This document shows, one piece after another, positions 15,987-25,146 of a stretch of 64,000 nt of DNA. The stretch's first letter is position 1. Each line of letters begins with the position of its first letter. The notes under the pieces were generated by a model. That model saw only the letters and a list, made by a program, of their open reading frames with translations, searched no databases and was not told where the DNA came from. Location of the stretch: contig NZ_VLLB01000001.1 in the NCBI RefSeq assembly GCF_007830455.1, positions 1,302,001-1,366,000 on the forward strand. Reading direction: 5' to 3'. Both the position numbers and the translations under genes were made by a program. Origin of the DNA: Pseudoduganella lurida. Its GTDB lineage: Bacteria; Pseudomonadota; Gammaproteobacteria; Burkholderiales; Burkholderiaceae_D.

Positions 15987-17387
15987 TCAGACCACCGCAG
16001 CGCTGAACGATTCGGGCCGCGATGCCAGCAGATGAGACAGCCGTTGCAGCCCCGCCTTCAAGCGTTCCCGGTCCTGGATGCTGCCCAGACAGATCCGGAT
16101 GGCATTCACGGAAACGTCGCCGGTGGCGAATGCTTCCGCGGGCGTGACGGCGATGCCCGCGCTGTCGGCGGCCAGCGCGAACTGCGAGGCGGTCCAGTAT
16201 GCCGGCAACGCGAGCCATACATGCAGCCCGTCTCCGCCGCCGCTGTACCGCCCTGCCAGTAGATCCCGCGCCATGCGGTGGCGCAGGCGCGCCTCGCGGC
16301 GTACACCTGCCATCAATGCATCGGCCGTACCGTCGAGGATCCACTGCGTGGCCAGTGCGGCCGTCAGAGGCGCCGCCATCAGCGCAAAGGATCTGAGCGC
16401 GACCAGGAACCGTTCGCGTTCCTGCGGGCTGCGCATTACCACGAAGGCCACGCGCAAGCCGGGCGTGAGGCATTTCGACAAGGTCGCGATGTACGACACC
16501 TGCTCCGGAGCAAACGTGGCGATCGGTGGCGGCGGCGCATCGGCAAGGAGCCAGTAGGGATCGTCCTCGACGATGCGTACAGCGCAGCGCCTGGCGATAC
16601 CGGCCAGCGCCTTGCGCCGGCGTTCCGGCATGGTGCCGGCGGTCGGGTTCTGCAGGGTGGGATTGAGGTACACCAGCCTGGGCTTTTGCTGGCGGCAGGC
16701 TTCCTCGAGCATCTCGGGCACCATCCCGTGCTGGTCCGCTTCCACGGCCATGATGCGCCGGCCAAACTGGGTCGCTGCGGCGCGCAGGCCGGGATAACTC
16801 GCCGGCTCGGCCAGGATCACGTCGCCAGGCTCCGTCAGCGCCAGGATCAATGCGGCGATCGCAGCCTGCGCGCCCGGACAGACGACGACCTGCCGGAAGT
16901 CCAGCTGGCCGAACATCGGTGCGAGCCATTGGGCACCGGCCTTGCGGTCGGAGTCGCTGCCACCGCCCAGGTGGTACGTCATCAGCAACGCGCTATCGGC
17001 ACGCAGCAGCACCTGGGACAAGCCCTGCTTGAGCATGTCGTCGAAGTCCACGCCGTCCGGCGGTGGCGGGGTATTCATGCTCAGGTCGAGGATCGCGGTC
17101 AGTTCGGCCTTCGGCGCGGCGACATAGGTGCCTCGGGCGCCGCGGCCCTCCAGCAGATTGCGGCGCCGGGCTTCGTCGTAGGCGCGCGTGACTGTCGTCA
17201 GGTCGACTTCGAGCTGTGCCGCCAGCCGGCGCTGCGGCGGCAGGCGGTCACCCGGCGTTAGCGAGCCGTCGACGACGGCTGCCTGCAACGCATCCGCAAT
17301 CTGCAGGAAACGCGGCCCGCCTTGCGGTGCCAGGCGCGGCAACCAGATAGGTAAATCGCCATCTTGTATGGTTTTTAACTGGGACAT
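15987..17387 (-). CDS. MocR-type GntR/aminotransferase regulator
   Basis: A 466-residue fusion. Residues about 25-95 are a GntR winged helix (TPGDRLPPQRRLAAQLEVDL, TTVTRAYDEARRRNLLEG). Residues about 130-455 are a fold-type I aminotransferase domain: QVVVCPGAQAAIAALILALT, YLNPTLQNPTAGTMPERRR, IVEDDPYWLL, and the PLP Lys in TLSKCLTPGLRVAFV. MocR proteins bind PLP as effector and regulate nearby genes, often transporters or PLP metabolism. The divergent neighbour is only a small membrane protein, so its target is unclear. Confidence 0.9.
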   Translation of the reverse strand: MSQLKTIQDGDLPIWLPRLAPQGGPRFLQIADALQAAVVDGSLTPGDRLPPQRRLAAQLEVDLTTVTRAYDEARRRNLLEGRGARGTYVAAPKAELTAILDLSMNTPPPPDGVDFDDMLKQGLSQVLLRADSALLMTYHLGGGSDSDRKAGAQWLAPMFGQLDFRQVVVCPGAQAAIAALILALTEPGDVILAEPASYPGLRAAATQFGRRIMAVEADQHGMVPEMLEEACRQQKPRLVYLNPTLQNPTAGTMPERRRKALAGIARRCAVRIVEDDPYWLLADAPPPPIATFAPEQVSYIATLSKCLTPGLRVAFVVMRSPQERERFLVALRSFALMAAPLTAALATQWILDGTADALMAGVRREARLRHRMARDLLAGRYSGGGDGLHVWLALPAYWTASQFALAADSAGIAVTPAEAFATGDVSVNAIRICLGSIQDRERLKAGLQRLSHLLASRPESFSAAVV

Positions 17388-17567
17388 TATGTCTCGATGT
17401 ATGGAGATTGCTTTTGCGTAGAATGCCTCATAACGAGCAGCAATTCCATCCCGAGTGGCGGTCGCCGTTACGGTTGCTCCCCCACCCGCCCTCTACGAAG
17501 CGCGCCGTCGAATGCAATTGCATTGCCAACGTAGATAGTCAAACAATAGCCAGGAAATACTGAAATC

Positions 17568-17807
17568 ATGGAATGGATTCCCATCGTCCTGGTGACGTTC
17601 AAGCTTCTCGTGCTGGGCACGGGCATGTTCTTTGCCGTCAAGTGGCATTACGACCAGGGGACAAAGGAGGAGGACAAGGAAAAGGAGCGGCGCGCGGTGC
17701 TGCGTGCCGCCGGGAAGGTGGCTGCGATCTTCCTCCTGGCGCTTGTGGCGCTCGGGCTGTTTACCTACTTCCTGGTCCAGAAAACCGGCCTGAACCTGAA
17801 TTTGTAG
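17568..17807 (+). CDS. Small two-helix membrane protein
   Basis: A 79-residue protein, MEWIPIVLVTFKLLVLGTGM at the start. A first hydrophobic segment (3-24) is followed by a highly charged linker (DQGTKEEDKEKERRAVLRAA) and a second segment (50-70). It is divergent from the MocR gene. No family recognised. The purine-rich stretch upstream is rather far from the ATG. Confidence 0.6.
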   Translation: MEWIPIVLVTFKLLVLGTGMFFAVKWHYDQGTKEEDKEKERRAVLRAAGKVAAIFLLALVALGLFTYFLVQKTGLNLNL

Positions 17808-18072
17808 GGACCGTATCGGTTGGGTAGCCGGCATCGCGACCGATAGCTGGCTGGGCTCGGATCCGACACTCCCACGCAGACACGCCGCCATCGGAGACCA
17901 GTTCGGCGAGCTGGGCGTGGCGATGAAGCAGGCAGGTGCGTTATGTCGACCGGCGCCGCCGATGAGCTCGTGTGAGCGCGGCGTGCAGCCAATGCTGAAT
18001 TCTGATGGCACGCTCCCGCACCTGCCGTCGCCGTGCGGGAACGTGGCCTCGTGATGCAGTCAATGCCCGGCG

Positions 18073-19221
18073 TCAGGATCCCGGGTGCAGCACGACCTTG
18101 GTCCAGCCATGGTCGCGGACGTCGAAGTGCTGGTAGGCATCCGGCGCCTGGTCGAGCGTCAGCTCATGGGAAACGATGAACGAGGGGTTGGCACGGCCAG
18201 CGTGGATCAGGTCGCGCAGCTGCCGGTTGTAGGCCTTGACGTTGCACTGGCCGGTCGCCACGCGCTGCCCCTTGAACCAGAGCTTGCCCCAGTCGAGCGC
18301 CAGCTTGCCCTCTTTCTCCAGTTCGTCCGGGCCGTTCGGGTCCTCGGGAACGAACACGCCCACCACCCCGATCCCGCCGGTGAACTTGACGGAGTTGATC
18401 AGGTTGTTCATCGTGAGATTGGGGCGCTCCTGGCGGTGATGGTGGTGGTCGTGGCACTGGTAGCCGACGCATTCGCACCCCACGTCCGCGCCCTTCCCGT
18501 GCGTGAGGTCCATCACGCGCTGCACCGGATCCTCCTTCGAATAATTGATCGCCACCGCGCCGATCGATTCGGCCAGCTGGAGCCGGTCCGCATGGCAGTC
18601 GACCACCATCACGCTGCAGGCGCCCTTGATCATCGCCGAGTGCGCGGCCATCAGGCCCACCGGGCCGGCACCGTAGATCACCACCGCATCGCCCGGCTTC
18701 ATGCCGGCCAGTTCCGTCGCATGCCAGCCGGTGGGAAAGATGTCGGCGCACATGACGTAATCGGTCTGCTTCTCCTCGGCGTCCGGCGGCAGTTTCAGTG
18801 CCATGAAATCGGCCCATGGCACCCGCAGGTATTCGGCCTGGCCGCCCGTCCATGGTCCCATGTCGGCGAACCCGAAGGCGCCGCCGGCCACGCCCGGCTC
18901 GTTCGCCCGCAGGCAATAGGCTGTCAGGCCGCGCTCGCAATTCTTGCAGTGGCCGCAGCTGATGTTGAACGGCAGGCAGACCCAGTCCCCGGGCTTGAGT
19001 CGCTCGACTGCCGGCCCGACTTCCATGACCACGCCAAGGTTTTCATGGCCGAACACCCGGCCCTGCTCGAAGTCGGTGCGGCCTTCGTACATGTGCAGGT
19101 CGGAACCGCAAATATTGGTGGTGGTGATCTTGACGATGGCGTCCGTGGGACGTTCGATCCTGGGGTCCGGCACCTCTTCGACTGCAACCTGGTGCGGCCC
19201 GCGATAGACAACGGCTTTCAT
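18073..19221 (-). CDS. fdhA: Glutathione-independent formaldehyde dehydrogenase
   Basis: A 382-residue zinc-dependent medium-chain dehydrogenase, MKAVVYRGPHQVAVEEVPDP. Visible zinc and cofactor motifs are NICGSDLHMYEGR, VFGHENLGVV, the structural four-Cys lobe SCGHCKNCERGLTAYC, and the NAD-binding VIYGAGPVGLMAAHSAM. The length and the His-rich insertion near CVGYQCHDHHHHRQ match the Pseudomonas-type glutathione-independent enzyme, which oxidises formaldehyde to formate with tightly bound NAD. AGGAGT upstream fixes the start; the longer frame is ignored. It appears monocistronic. Confidence 0.9.
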   Translation of the reverse strand: MKAVVYRGPHQVAVEEVPDPRIERPTDAIVKITTTNICGSDLHMYEGRTDFEQGRVFGHENLGVVMEVGPAVERLKPGDWVCLPFNISCGHCKNCERGLTAYCLRANEPGVAGGAFGFADMGPWTGGQAEYLRVPWADFMALKLPPDAEEKQTDYVMCADIFPTGWHATELAGMKPGDAVVIYGAGPVGLMAAHSAMIKGACSVMVVDCHADRLQLAESIGAVAINYSKEDPVQRVMDLTHGKGADVGCECVGYQCHDHHHHRQERPNLTMNNLINSVKFTGGIGVVGVFVPEDPNGPDELEKEGKLALDWGKLWFKGQRVATGQCNVKAYNRQLRDLIHAGRANPSFIVSHELTLDQAPDAYQHFDVRDHGWTKVVLHPGS

Positions 19222-19538
19222 GGTGTACTCCTGTAGTCCGCCAGCACGGAGTTTGCGCGAAGGGAAAGGGCAAGGCTGCGGCGCGGCGGTCGTTCGGTGA
19301 GCCCGCATCGGTACCTGCGGGAGGTTTGACCAGCTGGGCACCGGGGGCGGGCAAACAGGTTGATCCCAATGCGGGCTAGAGCACAGTACGCTAGCTGGCG
19401 TAAGGATAGTGGGGATGGGGAATTGGCAGCGCGGAAATGAAAGCTCGCTCGTCGTTGCAGCCGGTCGAGAGGGATGCAACGCATGCGGCACACGCGCGGG
19501 GAGCGGCCAGGCCCACGACGGCACGGTTCACCGCTGGT

Positions 19539-19820
19539 TCATGGTTTCGCCAGGACTGCGACAGTCACGATGCTGCGGTCGCGCGGCGCGAGACCGGGGC
19601 GCTTCCAGACGTCGCCCAGCAGCGGGTCCTGGGTGTAATGTTCCAATGCGGGTGCAACCATTTGATCCTCCTTCGTGGGTGGTGATGTGCTGCGGACGGG
19701 CGCGCTTGCCTGCGCGTGCGCGCGACCCTGCAGGCCCGGCACCGCCGCGCAGCACAACAGGACAGCGACGGCGAGCGACTTCCTTGCTACTCGGTACTTA
19801 TCGAGCTTATTCTTCATCAT
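19539..19820 (-). pseudogene. Truncated exported carboxymuconolactone-decarboxylase-like protein
   Basis: A 93-residue ORF with a signal peptide (MMKNKLDKYRVARKSLAVAV...AHAQ). It continues as the first part of a CMD-family (AhpD-like) protein: VAPALEHYTQDPLLGDVWKR and PGLAPRDRSIVTVAVLAKP-stop. Normal members continue for about 60 more residues with a helical core. The stop comes where they read roughly LIARNQT, and the following DNA up to the next gene does not restore it in any frame. It is divergent from a LysR gene, the usual neighbour of such exported CMD genes. It is probably a deletion remnant. Confidence 0.65.
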
Positions 19821-19888
19821 TTACCTTCTCGACCATTTCAACTTGCCTGCCGCCAGCGGCTTCTCCAGTGTTTCTTCAGGATCCATCG

Positions 19889-20782
19889 ATGGCCCGCGAC
19901 GACATCAAAGACATTCAGGTATTCCTCGCAGTGGCACGGGAACGGAGCTTTACCCGCGCAGCCGCCAAGCTCGGCATGACCCAGTCGGCGCTCAGCCACG
20001 CCATCCGCACGCTCGAAAGCAGGCTGGGGGTGCGTGTGCTGACGCGCACCACCCGCAGCGTGTCGCCGACCGAAGCCGGTGAGCGCCTCCTGCACAACGT
20101 GGGACCGCGGCTGGACGAGATCGAAGCCGAAATCGCGGCCATCAGCGACATGGGCGACAACCCGGCAGGCACCGTGCGCATCACGGCGATCGAACATGTG
20201 GTGGACCACGTCGTGTGGCCACGTATCGCGCCCCTGCTGCGGCAATATCCCGACCTGAACATCGAAATCGGGTCGGAATACCGCATGGTCGACATCGCCG
20301 CCGAACGCTACGACATCGGCATCCGCTACGGCGACCTGATCGAACAGGACATGGTCGCCGTGCGCTTGACGCCCGGGGAGCCGATGATGATCGTGGGCTC
20401 GCCCGCCTACTTCGAATGGCACAGCAAGCCGGCGTCGCTCCAGGACCTCATGAAGCACAACTGCATCACGCTGCGCCTGGCCACCAGCGGCGGCCTGTAC
20501 GCCTGGGAGCTCCAGCACCAGGGACAGCCCCTGGAAACCAAGGTGCGCGGGCAGGCCGTGTTCACGAGTTCCTATGCCATCCTGAGTGCCGCGCTGAGTG
20601 GTGCCGGCCTGGCCTTCCTCCCCGAAAGCCTGGCCGGGACCCACGTGCGCGAAGGGCGACTCCTCAGCGTGATGCCGGCGTGGTGTCCGCCTTTCCCGGC
20701 GCTGTATGCCTACTACACCAGTCGCCGCCACACCTCGCGCGCAGTGCAGGTGGTGATCGATGCGCTGCGGCTCAGGGTGTGA
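19889..20782 (+). CDS. LysR-family regulator
   Basis: A 297-residue regulator from MARDDIKDIQVFLAVARERS. The helix-turn-helix is FTRAAAKLGMTQSALSHAIR with TLESRLGVRVLTRTTRSVSP. An effector domain follows (VRITAIEHVVDHVVWPRIAP, YDIGIRYGDLIEQDMVAVRL, SAALSGAGLAFLPESLAG). It is divergent from the truncated CMD-like ORF, which may once have been its target. The nearby orphan molybdenum-subunit gene, convergent downstream, is not obviously part of the same unit. Confidence 0.92.
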   Translation: MARDDIKDIQVFLAVARERSFTRAAAKLGMTQSALSHAIRTLESRLGVRVLTRTTRSVSPTEAGERLLHNVGPRLDEIEAEIAAISDMGDNPAGTVRITAIEHVVDHVVWPRIAPLLRQYPDLNIEIGSEYRMVDIAAERYDIGIRYGDLIEQDMVAVRLTPGEPMMIVGSPAYFEWHSKPASLQDLMKHNCITLRLATSGGLYAWELQHQGQPLETKVRGQAVFTSSYAILSAALSGAGLAFLPESLAGTHVREGRLLSVMPAWCPPFPALYAYYTSRRHTSRAVQVVIDALRLRV

Positions 20783-20861
20783 ACACCGTTGCGGGGAACC
20801 GCTGGCGGATCATCACCGACCGGTGCCGGCCTACACGCTGGCACCACCACCAGGCAGCGCG

Positions 20862-23066
20862 TCATGCCGGCAGCCGATCGATCAACTTGTCCAGCGTGAT
20901 CGGATAATCCCGCACCCGAACGCCCGTTGCGTTGTACACCGCGTTGGCAATGGCCGCCGCCACGCCACTGATGCCTAGCTCGCCGACGCCCTTCGCCTTC
21001 AAGGGCGCGATGGTGGGATCGGTCTCGTCGAGGAAGACCACATCCTGATGGGGGATGTCGCCATGCACGGGCACTTCATAGCCCGCCAGGTCATGGTTCA
21101 CGAAAAAGCCATGCCGCTTGTCGACCACGAGCTCCTCCATCAGTGCGGCGCCGGCGCCCATCGTCATCCCGCCGATCACCTGGCTGCGCGCCGTCTTGGG
21201 ATTGAGAATGCGGCCGGCAGCGCACACTGCGAGCATGCGTCGGAGGCGGATCTCGCCCGTCGCGGCATCGACTGCCACTTCGACGAACTGGGCGCCGAAC
21301 GTCTGCTGCGCATATCGTTTGTCGAGCTCGCCATACTCCATCGTGTCTTCGGCGACCAGCGCACCCTCGCCCGCCGCCCGGGCCAGCGGTACGCTACGCC
21401 CGCCCTGGCTGACCTGGCCACGCTCGAACTGCGCATCGGCCAGATCGAAGCCAAGCTTGCGGGCCACCGCCTCGCGCAGCTTCACGCAAGCCGCGTACAC
21501 GCCTGCCGTTGCCGACGCCGCCCCCCACTGCCCGCCCGAGCCGCTCGACTCGGGAAAGTGCGAGTCGCCAAGGCGCACGTTCACCTGGTCGAGCGGAAGG
21601 CCCATCATTTCCGCCGCTGTCTGCGCGATGATCGTATAGCTGCCGGTGCCGATGTCCGTCATGTCGGTCTCTACCGTCACAACGCCGTTGCGATCGAGCC
21701 TGACCCGGGCCGCTGACTTCGTGACAGGCGCGCCACGGATCGCGGCGGCCACGCCCATGCCCACCAGCCACTGCCCTTCGCGCCGGCCGGCCGGGACGTT
21801 CGACCGTTCGCGCCATCCGAAGCGTTCGGCGCCGACGCGCAGGCACTCGACGAAAGCACGCTGCGAAAAAGGACGCCGCGGGTCTTCGGGATCGACCTGG
21901 GTATCGTTCAGGATGCGGAATGCGACAGGATCGAGTGCGAGCTTTTCCGCCATCTCGTCCATGGCGATTTCGAGCGCCATCATGCCCGGGGCTTCACCCG
22001 GCGCGCGCATGGCGCTGCCTTCCGGAAGGTCGAGGTGCGCCAGGCGCAGGCGCGTCATCCGGTGCCGTCCCGCATACAGCAGCCGCGTTGCGGCCGTGGC
22101 TGCCTCCGGCCGCCCGCCCGCGAGGTTCCCGGACCAGCTCTCGTGCCCGATCGCGACAATCTTGCCATCCCGTGCAGCACCGATCCGAATGCGCTGGATG
22201 GTCGCCGGACGATGGGTCACGTTGTTGAACATGAGCGTACGCTGCAGCGTCACCTTCACCGGTCGCCCGGCATGCCGCGCGCCCAGGGCGGCCAGCACCG
22301 CATCGGACAGGATGGTGCCCTTGCCGCCAAAGCCGCCACCGATATAGGGCGACACGACATGCACGTTCTCCTTCCTGATCCCGAGCGTTTTCGCAATATC
22401 GCGCACACCCCAGTTGATCTGCTGGATGGAGGTCCACAGTGTCAGCTTGTCGCCGTCCCACGCAGCGATGGTGGCGTGGGGCTCCATCATCGCGTGCGCC
22501 TGGTCCGGCGTCGAAAAGGTTGCGTCGAGCTTCACCGGCGCCCTTTCGAATGCCTCCGCGAACTGGCCAACCGACGTTTCCGGCGGCGGCCCGAAGGCGC
22601 CCTGCTTCGGGGCACGCGCCGTGGCACGTGCCGCATCCAGATCGTATGCGCCCGCCGAGCGCTCGCTTCGCACTGCCACCAGTTGCGCGGCCGCGCGTGC
22701 CTGCTCGAACGTCTCGGCAACGACCAGCGCGACGGCCTGGTGATAGTGGTCGATGTCCGGTCCCGCCAGCGCCCGGGCGGCATAGAACTCGCCCTTGTCG
22801 AGCTTGCCGGCATTGTCGGCCGTGACCACCGCCAGCACCCCGGGCGCGGCGCGCGCCCGCGTGACGTCGATGGAAACGATACGCCCCTTTGCAATGCCCG
22901 CGCCGACCACGTAACCATAGGCGGCGTTGGGTGCGGCCGCGTGCTGTTCATAAGCGTAGGTGGCGGTACCCGTGACCTTGAGCGGCCCCTCGATACGATC
23001 GACGGGCTTGCCCACCACGTTGAGATTGTCGATCGGGTTCCGGCCCGCCGGGGTGTCGAATTTCAT
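20862..23066 (-). CDS. paoC: PaoC-like aldehyde oxidoreductase, molybdenum-binding subunit (orphan)
   Basis: A 734-residue protein that matches E. coli PaoC (YagR, 732 residues) nearly end to end from memory: MKFDTPAGRNPIDNLNVVGK, VSPYIGGGFGGKGTILSDAV, EGSAMRAPGEAPGMMALEIA, MTDIGTGSYTIIAQTAAEMM and SGSGGQWGA. The catalytic Glu is in LKAKGVGELGISGVAAAIAN. PaoC normally needs PaoA (2Fe-2S) and PaoB (FAD), encoded just upstream in paoABC, to oxidise aromatic aldehydes in the periplasm. Neither is present here: upstream is about 240 bp of non-coding DNA and then an opposite-strand esterase gene. Confidence 0.92.
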   Translation of the reverse strand: MKFDTPAGRNPIDNLNVVGKPVDRIEGPLKVTGTATYAYEQHAAAPNAAYGYVVGAGIAKGRIVSIDVTRARAAPGVLAVVTADNAGKLDKGEFYAARALAGPDIDHYHQAVALVVAETFEQARAAAQLVAVRSERSAGAYDLDAARATARAPKQGAFGPPPETSVGQFAEAFERAPVKLDATFSTPDQAHAMMEPHATIAAWDGDKLTLWTSIQQINWGVRDIAKTLGIRKENVHVVSPYIGGGFGGKGTILSDAVLAALGARHAGRPVKVTLQRTLMFNNVTHRPATIQRIRIGAARDGKIVAIGHESWSGNLAGGRPEAATAATRLLYAGRHRMTRLRLAHLDLPEGSAMRAPGEAPGMMALEIAMDEMAEKLALDPVAFRILNDTQVDPEDPRRPFSQRAFVECLRVGAERFGWRERSNVPAGRREGQWLVGMGVAAAIRGAPVTKSAARVRLDRNGVVTVETDMTDIGTGSYTIIAQTAAEMMGLPLDQVNVRLGDSHFPESSGSGGQWGAASATAGVYAACVKLREAVARKLGFDLADAQFERGQVSQGGRSVPLARAAGEGALVAEDTMEYGELDKRYAQQTFGAQFVEVAVDAATGEIRLRRMLAVCAAGRILNPKTARSQVIGGMTMGAGAALMEELVVDKRHGFFVNHDLAGYEVPVHGDIPHQDVVFLDETDPTIAPLKAKGVGELGISGVAAAIANAVYNATGVRVRDYPITLDKLIDRLPA

Positions 23067-23310
23067 GCGGTTCTACCTGTTGGTTATTGCTCACGGGAGA
23101 ACTTTAAGGCGATACGGACCGTGCACGTGGACGGTTGATTATTGGGGCTTATGAGGAAGATTCATGAATGGCTGCACTCCACCAACCCGCGCCTGCGCAG
23201 CGGGCCGCCCCGTGTATACCCCGTGAAATCGGTCCCGGGCACGCCGGGCAATCGCCGTACCGACTCATTACAATGTGAGCAGCCAACTACAACGCAGGAT
23301 ACCGAGCTCG

Positions 23311-24306
23311 ATGACAAAGCTGCTTCTCGACGAACACGTGATACAGGCAGTGAGACGCTTCAACGGCCTGTTGGCGCGCATGCCGCGCTTCAAGATCCGC
23401 AACCGGTTCACGCCGCGCCTCATCCAGTCCCTCCTGCGCATGTCGCAACTCGGCGCCGACCGGAAGCTGGCGCGCGCCAACGTCCGGGTGGAACAGCACA
23501 TCGCCAAGGATGGCGGCCTGTCGGTTCCGGTACGTGTGCTGCGCCCCGCCGGCGCTGCGTGCGGCGTGGTCCTCGACCTCCATGGCGGCGGCTGGGTCAT
23601 CGGCAATCCGCAAATGAACGATGCGCTGAACGCGGCGCTCGTTGCCGATTGCCAGGTCACGGTGGTGTCCGTGGACTACCGCCTGGTCCCGCGCTTTCCG
23701 CTGCAGGCGGCAATGGACGATTGCCTGGCGGCTGCGCGCTGGCTGCTTGCGGGCGGACCCGGCGACGTCGATGGCCTGCCCGTCTTCTTCGTCGGCGAGT
23801 CGGCCGGCGCACACCTTGCCGGCACGGTGCTGCTGCGACTGAAGGACCAGCCGCAGTGCCTGGAACGGGTAGCGGGCGCCGTGCTGTACTACGGCGTGTA
23901 CGACCTCGCCGGCACGCCGAAGGTACACGCGGCGGATGCCACGACGCTCGTGCTCGATGGCCCCGGCATGGCGGAGGCACTGCGTATGCTGACGCCCGGA
24001 TTCAGCGACGCCGAACGCCGCGCGGCGCCGCACTCCCCGCTGTATGGCGATCTGGCCGGCATGCCGCCAGCGCTGATGTATGGCGGGGAACGCGACCCCC
24101 TGCTCGACGATACGACGTCGATGGCGCAGCGCTGGCGCGCGGTTGCCGATGTCGAGCTGCACGTGCTGCCGGAGGCGCCGCATGGCTTCCTGCATTTCCC
24201 GACGCCGCTGGGGCGTGTTGTGCAGTTGCATACCCACGCGTGGATACGGCAGCGGATTTCGGTAGTGCACAACGACCGCCGTGCGGGCGTCACTGCTGCG
24301 CTTTGA
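23311..24306 (+). CDS. HSL-type alpha/beta hydrolase (esterase)
   Basis: A 331-residue protein from MTKLLLDEHVIQAVRRFNGL. The oxyanion motif LDLHGGGWVIGNP, nucleophile elbow VGESAGAHLAGT, acid in GGERDPLLDD and His in EAPHGFLHFP make a complete catalytic set of the hormone-sensitive-lipase family. The N-terminal helical cap (RFTPRLIQSLLRMSQLGADR) is usual for this class. The substrate is unknown. It is divergent from the PaoC-like gene. An in-frame earlier ATG lacks a ribosome site. Confidence 0.88.
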   Translation: MTKLLLDEHVIQAVRRFNGLLARMPRFKIRNRFTPRLIQSLLRMSQLGADRKLARANVRVEQHIAKDGGLSVPVRVLRPAGAACGVVLDLHGGGWVIGNPQMNDALNAALVADCQVTVVSVDYRLVPRFPLQAAMDDCLAAARWLLAGGPGDVDGLPVFFVGESAGAHLAGTVLLRLKDQPQCLERVAGAVLYYGVYDLAGTPKVHAADATTLVLDGPGMAEALRMLTPGFSDAERRAAPHSPLYGDLAGMPPALMYGGERDPLLDDTTSMAQRWRAVADVELHVLPEAPHGFLHFPTPLGRVVQLHTHAWIRQRISVVHNDRRAGVTAAL

Positions 24307-24383
24307 AGTGGGCTCGGCAGCGCGCGTCACTCTCTGGAATCTCTCCTGGGCAGGATCGAGGACTTTCTTCTTTTTTCGGGAAA

Positions 24384-24408
24384 AAATCGCTCCCAAGGCG
24401 ATTTCTTT
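24384..24408 (+). terminator. Hairpin terminator after the esterase gene
   Basis: AAATCGC (24384-24390) pairs with GCGATTT (24398-24404), followed by CTTT. It lies about 80 bp after the esterase stop. The stem is short but flanked by A and T runs, so it could work in both directions. Confidence 0.5.
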
Positions 24409-24471
24409 GCTGGCGGCAAGGTTGTCCGTAACATCTCCTGGAAGGAATTACCGGCTCGGTCTGGTTCCTCC

Positions 24472-24693
24472 TTAATGCCGTGCTTTACTGCTCCGGCGCG
24501 CATGCTCCAGGCTGCTCCACAGCGGCGAGAAGGGCGACGGAAATTCGTAAATACCTGTCCAGTATGGTGTCACCGCCATCCTGTACCAGGACAGCCATGG
24601 TGCGAGGCGGCGCCTTCTCTCGCGCCGTGCAGCGTCCAGCAACTCGTCGGCCAATCGTTCGGCGGCCTCGACCGATAACGTGTGCTCACTCAT
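24472..24693 (-). CDS. Small hypothetical protein divergent from arsR
   Basis: A 73-residue protein starting MSEHTLSVEAAERLADELLD. A charged helix (AARRERRRRLAPWLSWYRMA) and an aromatic tail (TPYWTGIYEFPSPFSPLWSS) follow. GGGAGGACAT directly before the ATG is a strong ribosome site and decides this start. It has no membrane segment and no recognised family. It is divergent from arsR and could share its control region. Confidence 0.6.
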   Translation of the reverse strand: MSEHTLSVEAAERLADELLDAARRERRRRLAPWLSWYRMAVTPYWTGIYEFPSPFSPLWSSLEHARRSSKARH

Positions 24694-24797
24694 ATGTCCT
24701 CCCAGTGTCGATCCTTGGACAATGCTGGCGGCTGCAGGTTCAACACCCGCAGTGGAGCAGACATTGATTGCTTCAAGTCGCACGAAATCACCTATAA

Positions 24798-24813
24798 TTC
24801 GATAATTATCGAA
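24798..24813. promoter_or_regulatory. ArsR operator palindrome
   Basis: TTCGATAATTATCGAA is a perfect 16-bp inverted repeat ending 19 bp before the arsR start. A further half-site, ACTATCGAAT, follows at 24813-24821. The AT-rich palindrome fits ArsR-family operators, so autoregulated, arsenite-inducible expression is expected. Confidence 0.75.
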
Positions 24814-24831
24814 CTATCGAATCCACGCACC

Positions 24832-25146
24832 ATGCAGACCGCCACCGCCCTGCCCGCGTTATCCGCCCTCGCCCAGGAAAGCCGCCTCGCCGTGTTCCGC
24901 CTGCTGGTCCAGGCGGGCCCCGAGGGTCTGGCCGCAAGCAGGATTGCCGAACATCTCGACATCGCGCCCTCCTCCCTGTCGTTCCACCTGAAGGAGCTGA
25001 CGCATGCCCGGCTCCTGCTGTCACGGCAGGAAGGCCGCTTCGTGTTTTACTCGGCAAACATCGGCACGATGAATGACCTCATCGGCTTCCTCACCGAGAA
25101 CTGCTGCGGTGGCGTGCCATGCGGCGTGGGACAGAAGACATGTTGA
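24832..25146 (+). CDS. arsR: ArsR-family arsenic-responsive repressor
   Basis: A 104-residue winged-helix repressor ([56 protein letters not shown]). It lacks the ELCVCDL metal site of E. coli-type ArsR. It carries C-terminal cysteines instead: C91, C92, C97 and C104 in [16 protein letters not shown]. This resembles the C-terminal As(III) site described for Acidithiobacillus ArsR. A palindromic operator sits just upstream. Its stop overlaps the arsB start by 7 nt. Confidence 0.93.
   Translation: MQTATALPALSALAQESRLAVFRLLVQAGPEGLAASRIAEHLDIAPSSLSFHLKELTHARLLLSRQEGRFVFYSANIGTMNDLIGFLTENCCGGVPCGVGQKTC

Noticed and set aside
17815..18055. An open plus-strand frame after the small membrane protein, with a readable stretch around WVAGIATDSWLGSDPTLPRR.
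   Set aside because: It has no start codon with a ribosome site, the later part looks like random frame, and I cannot match it to a family; treated as non-coding.
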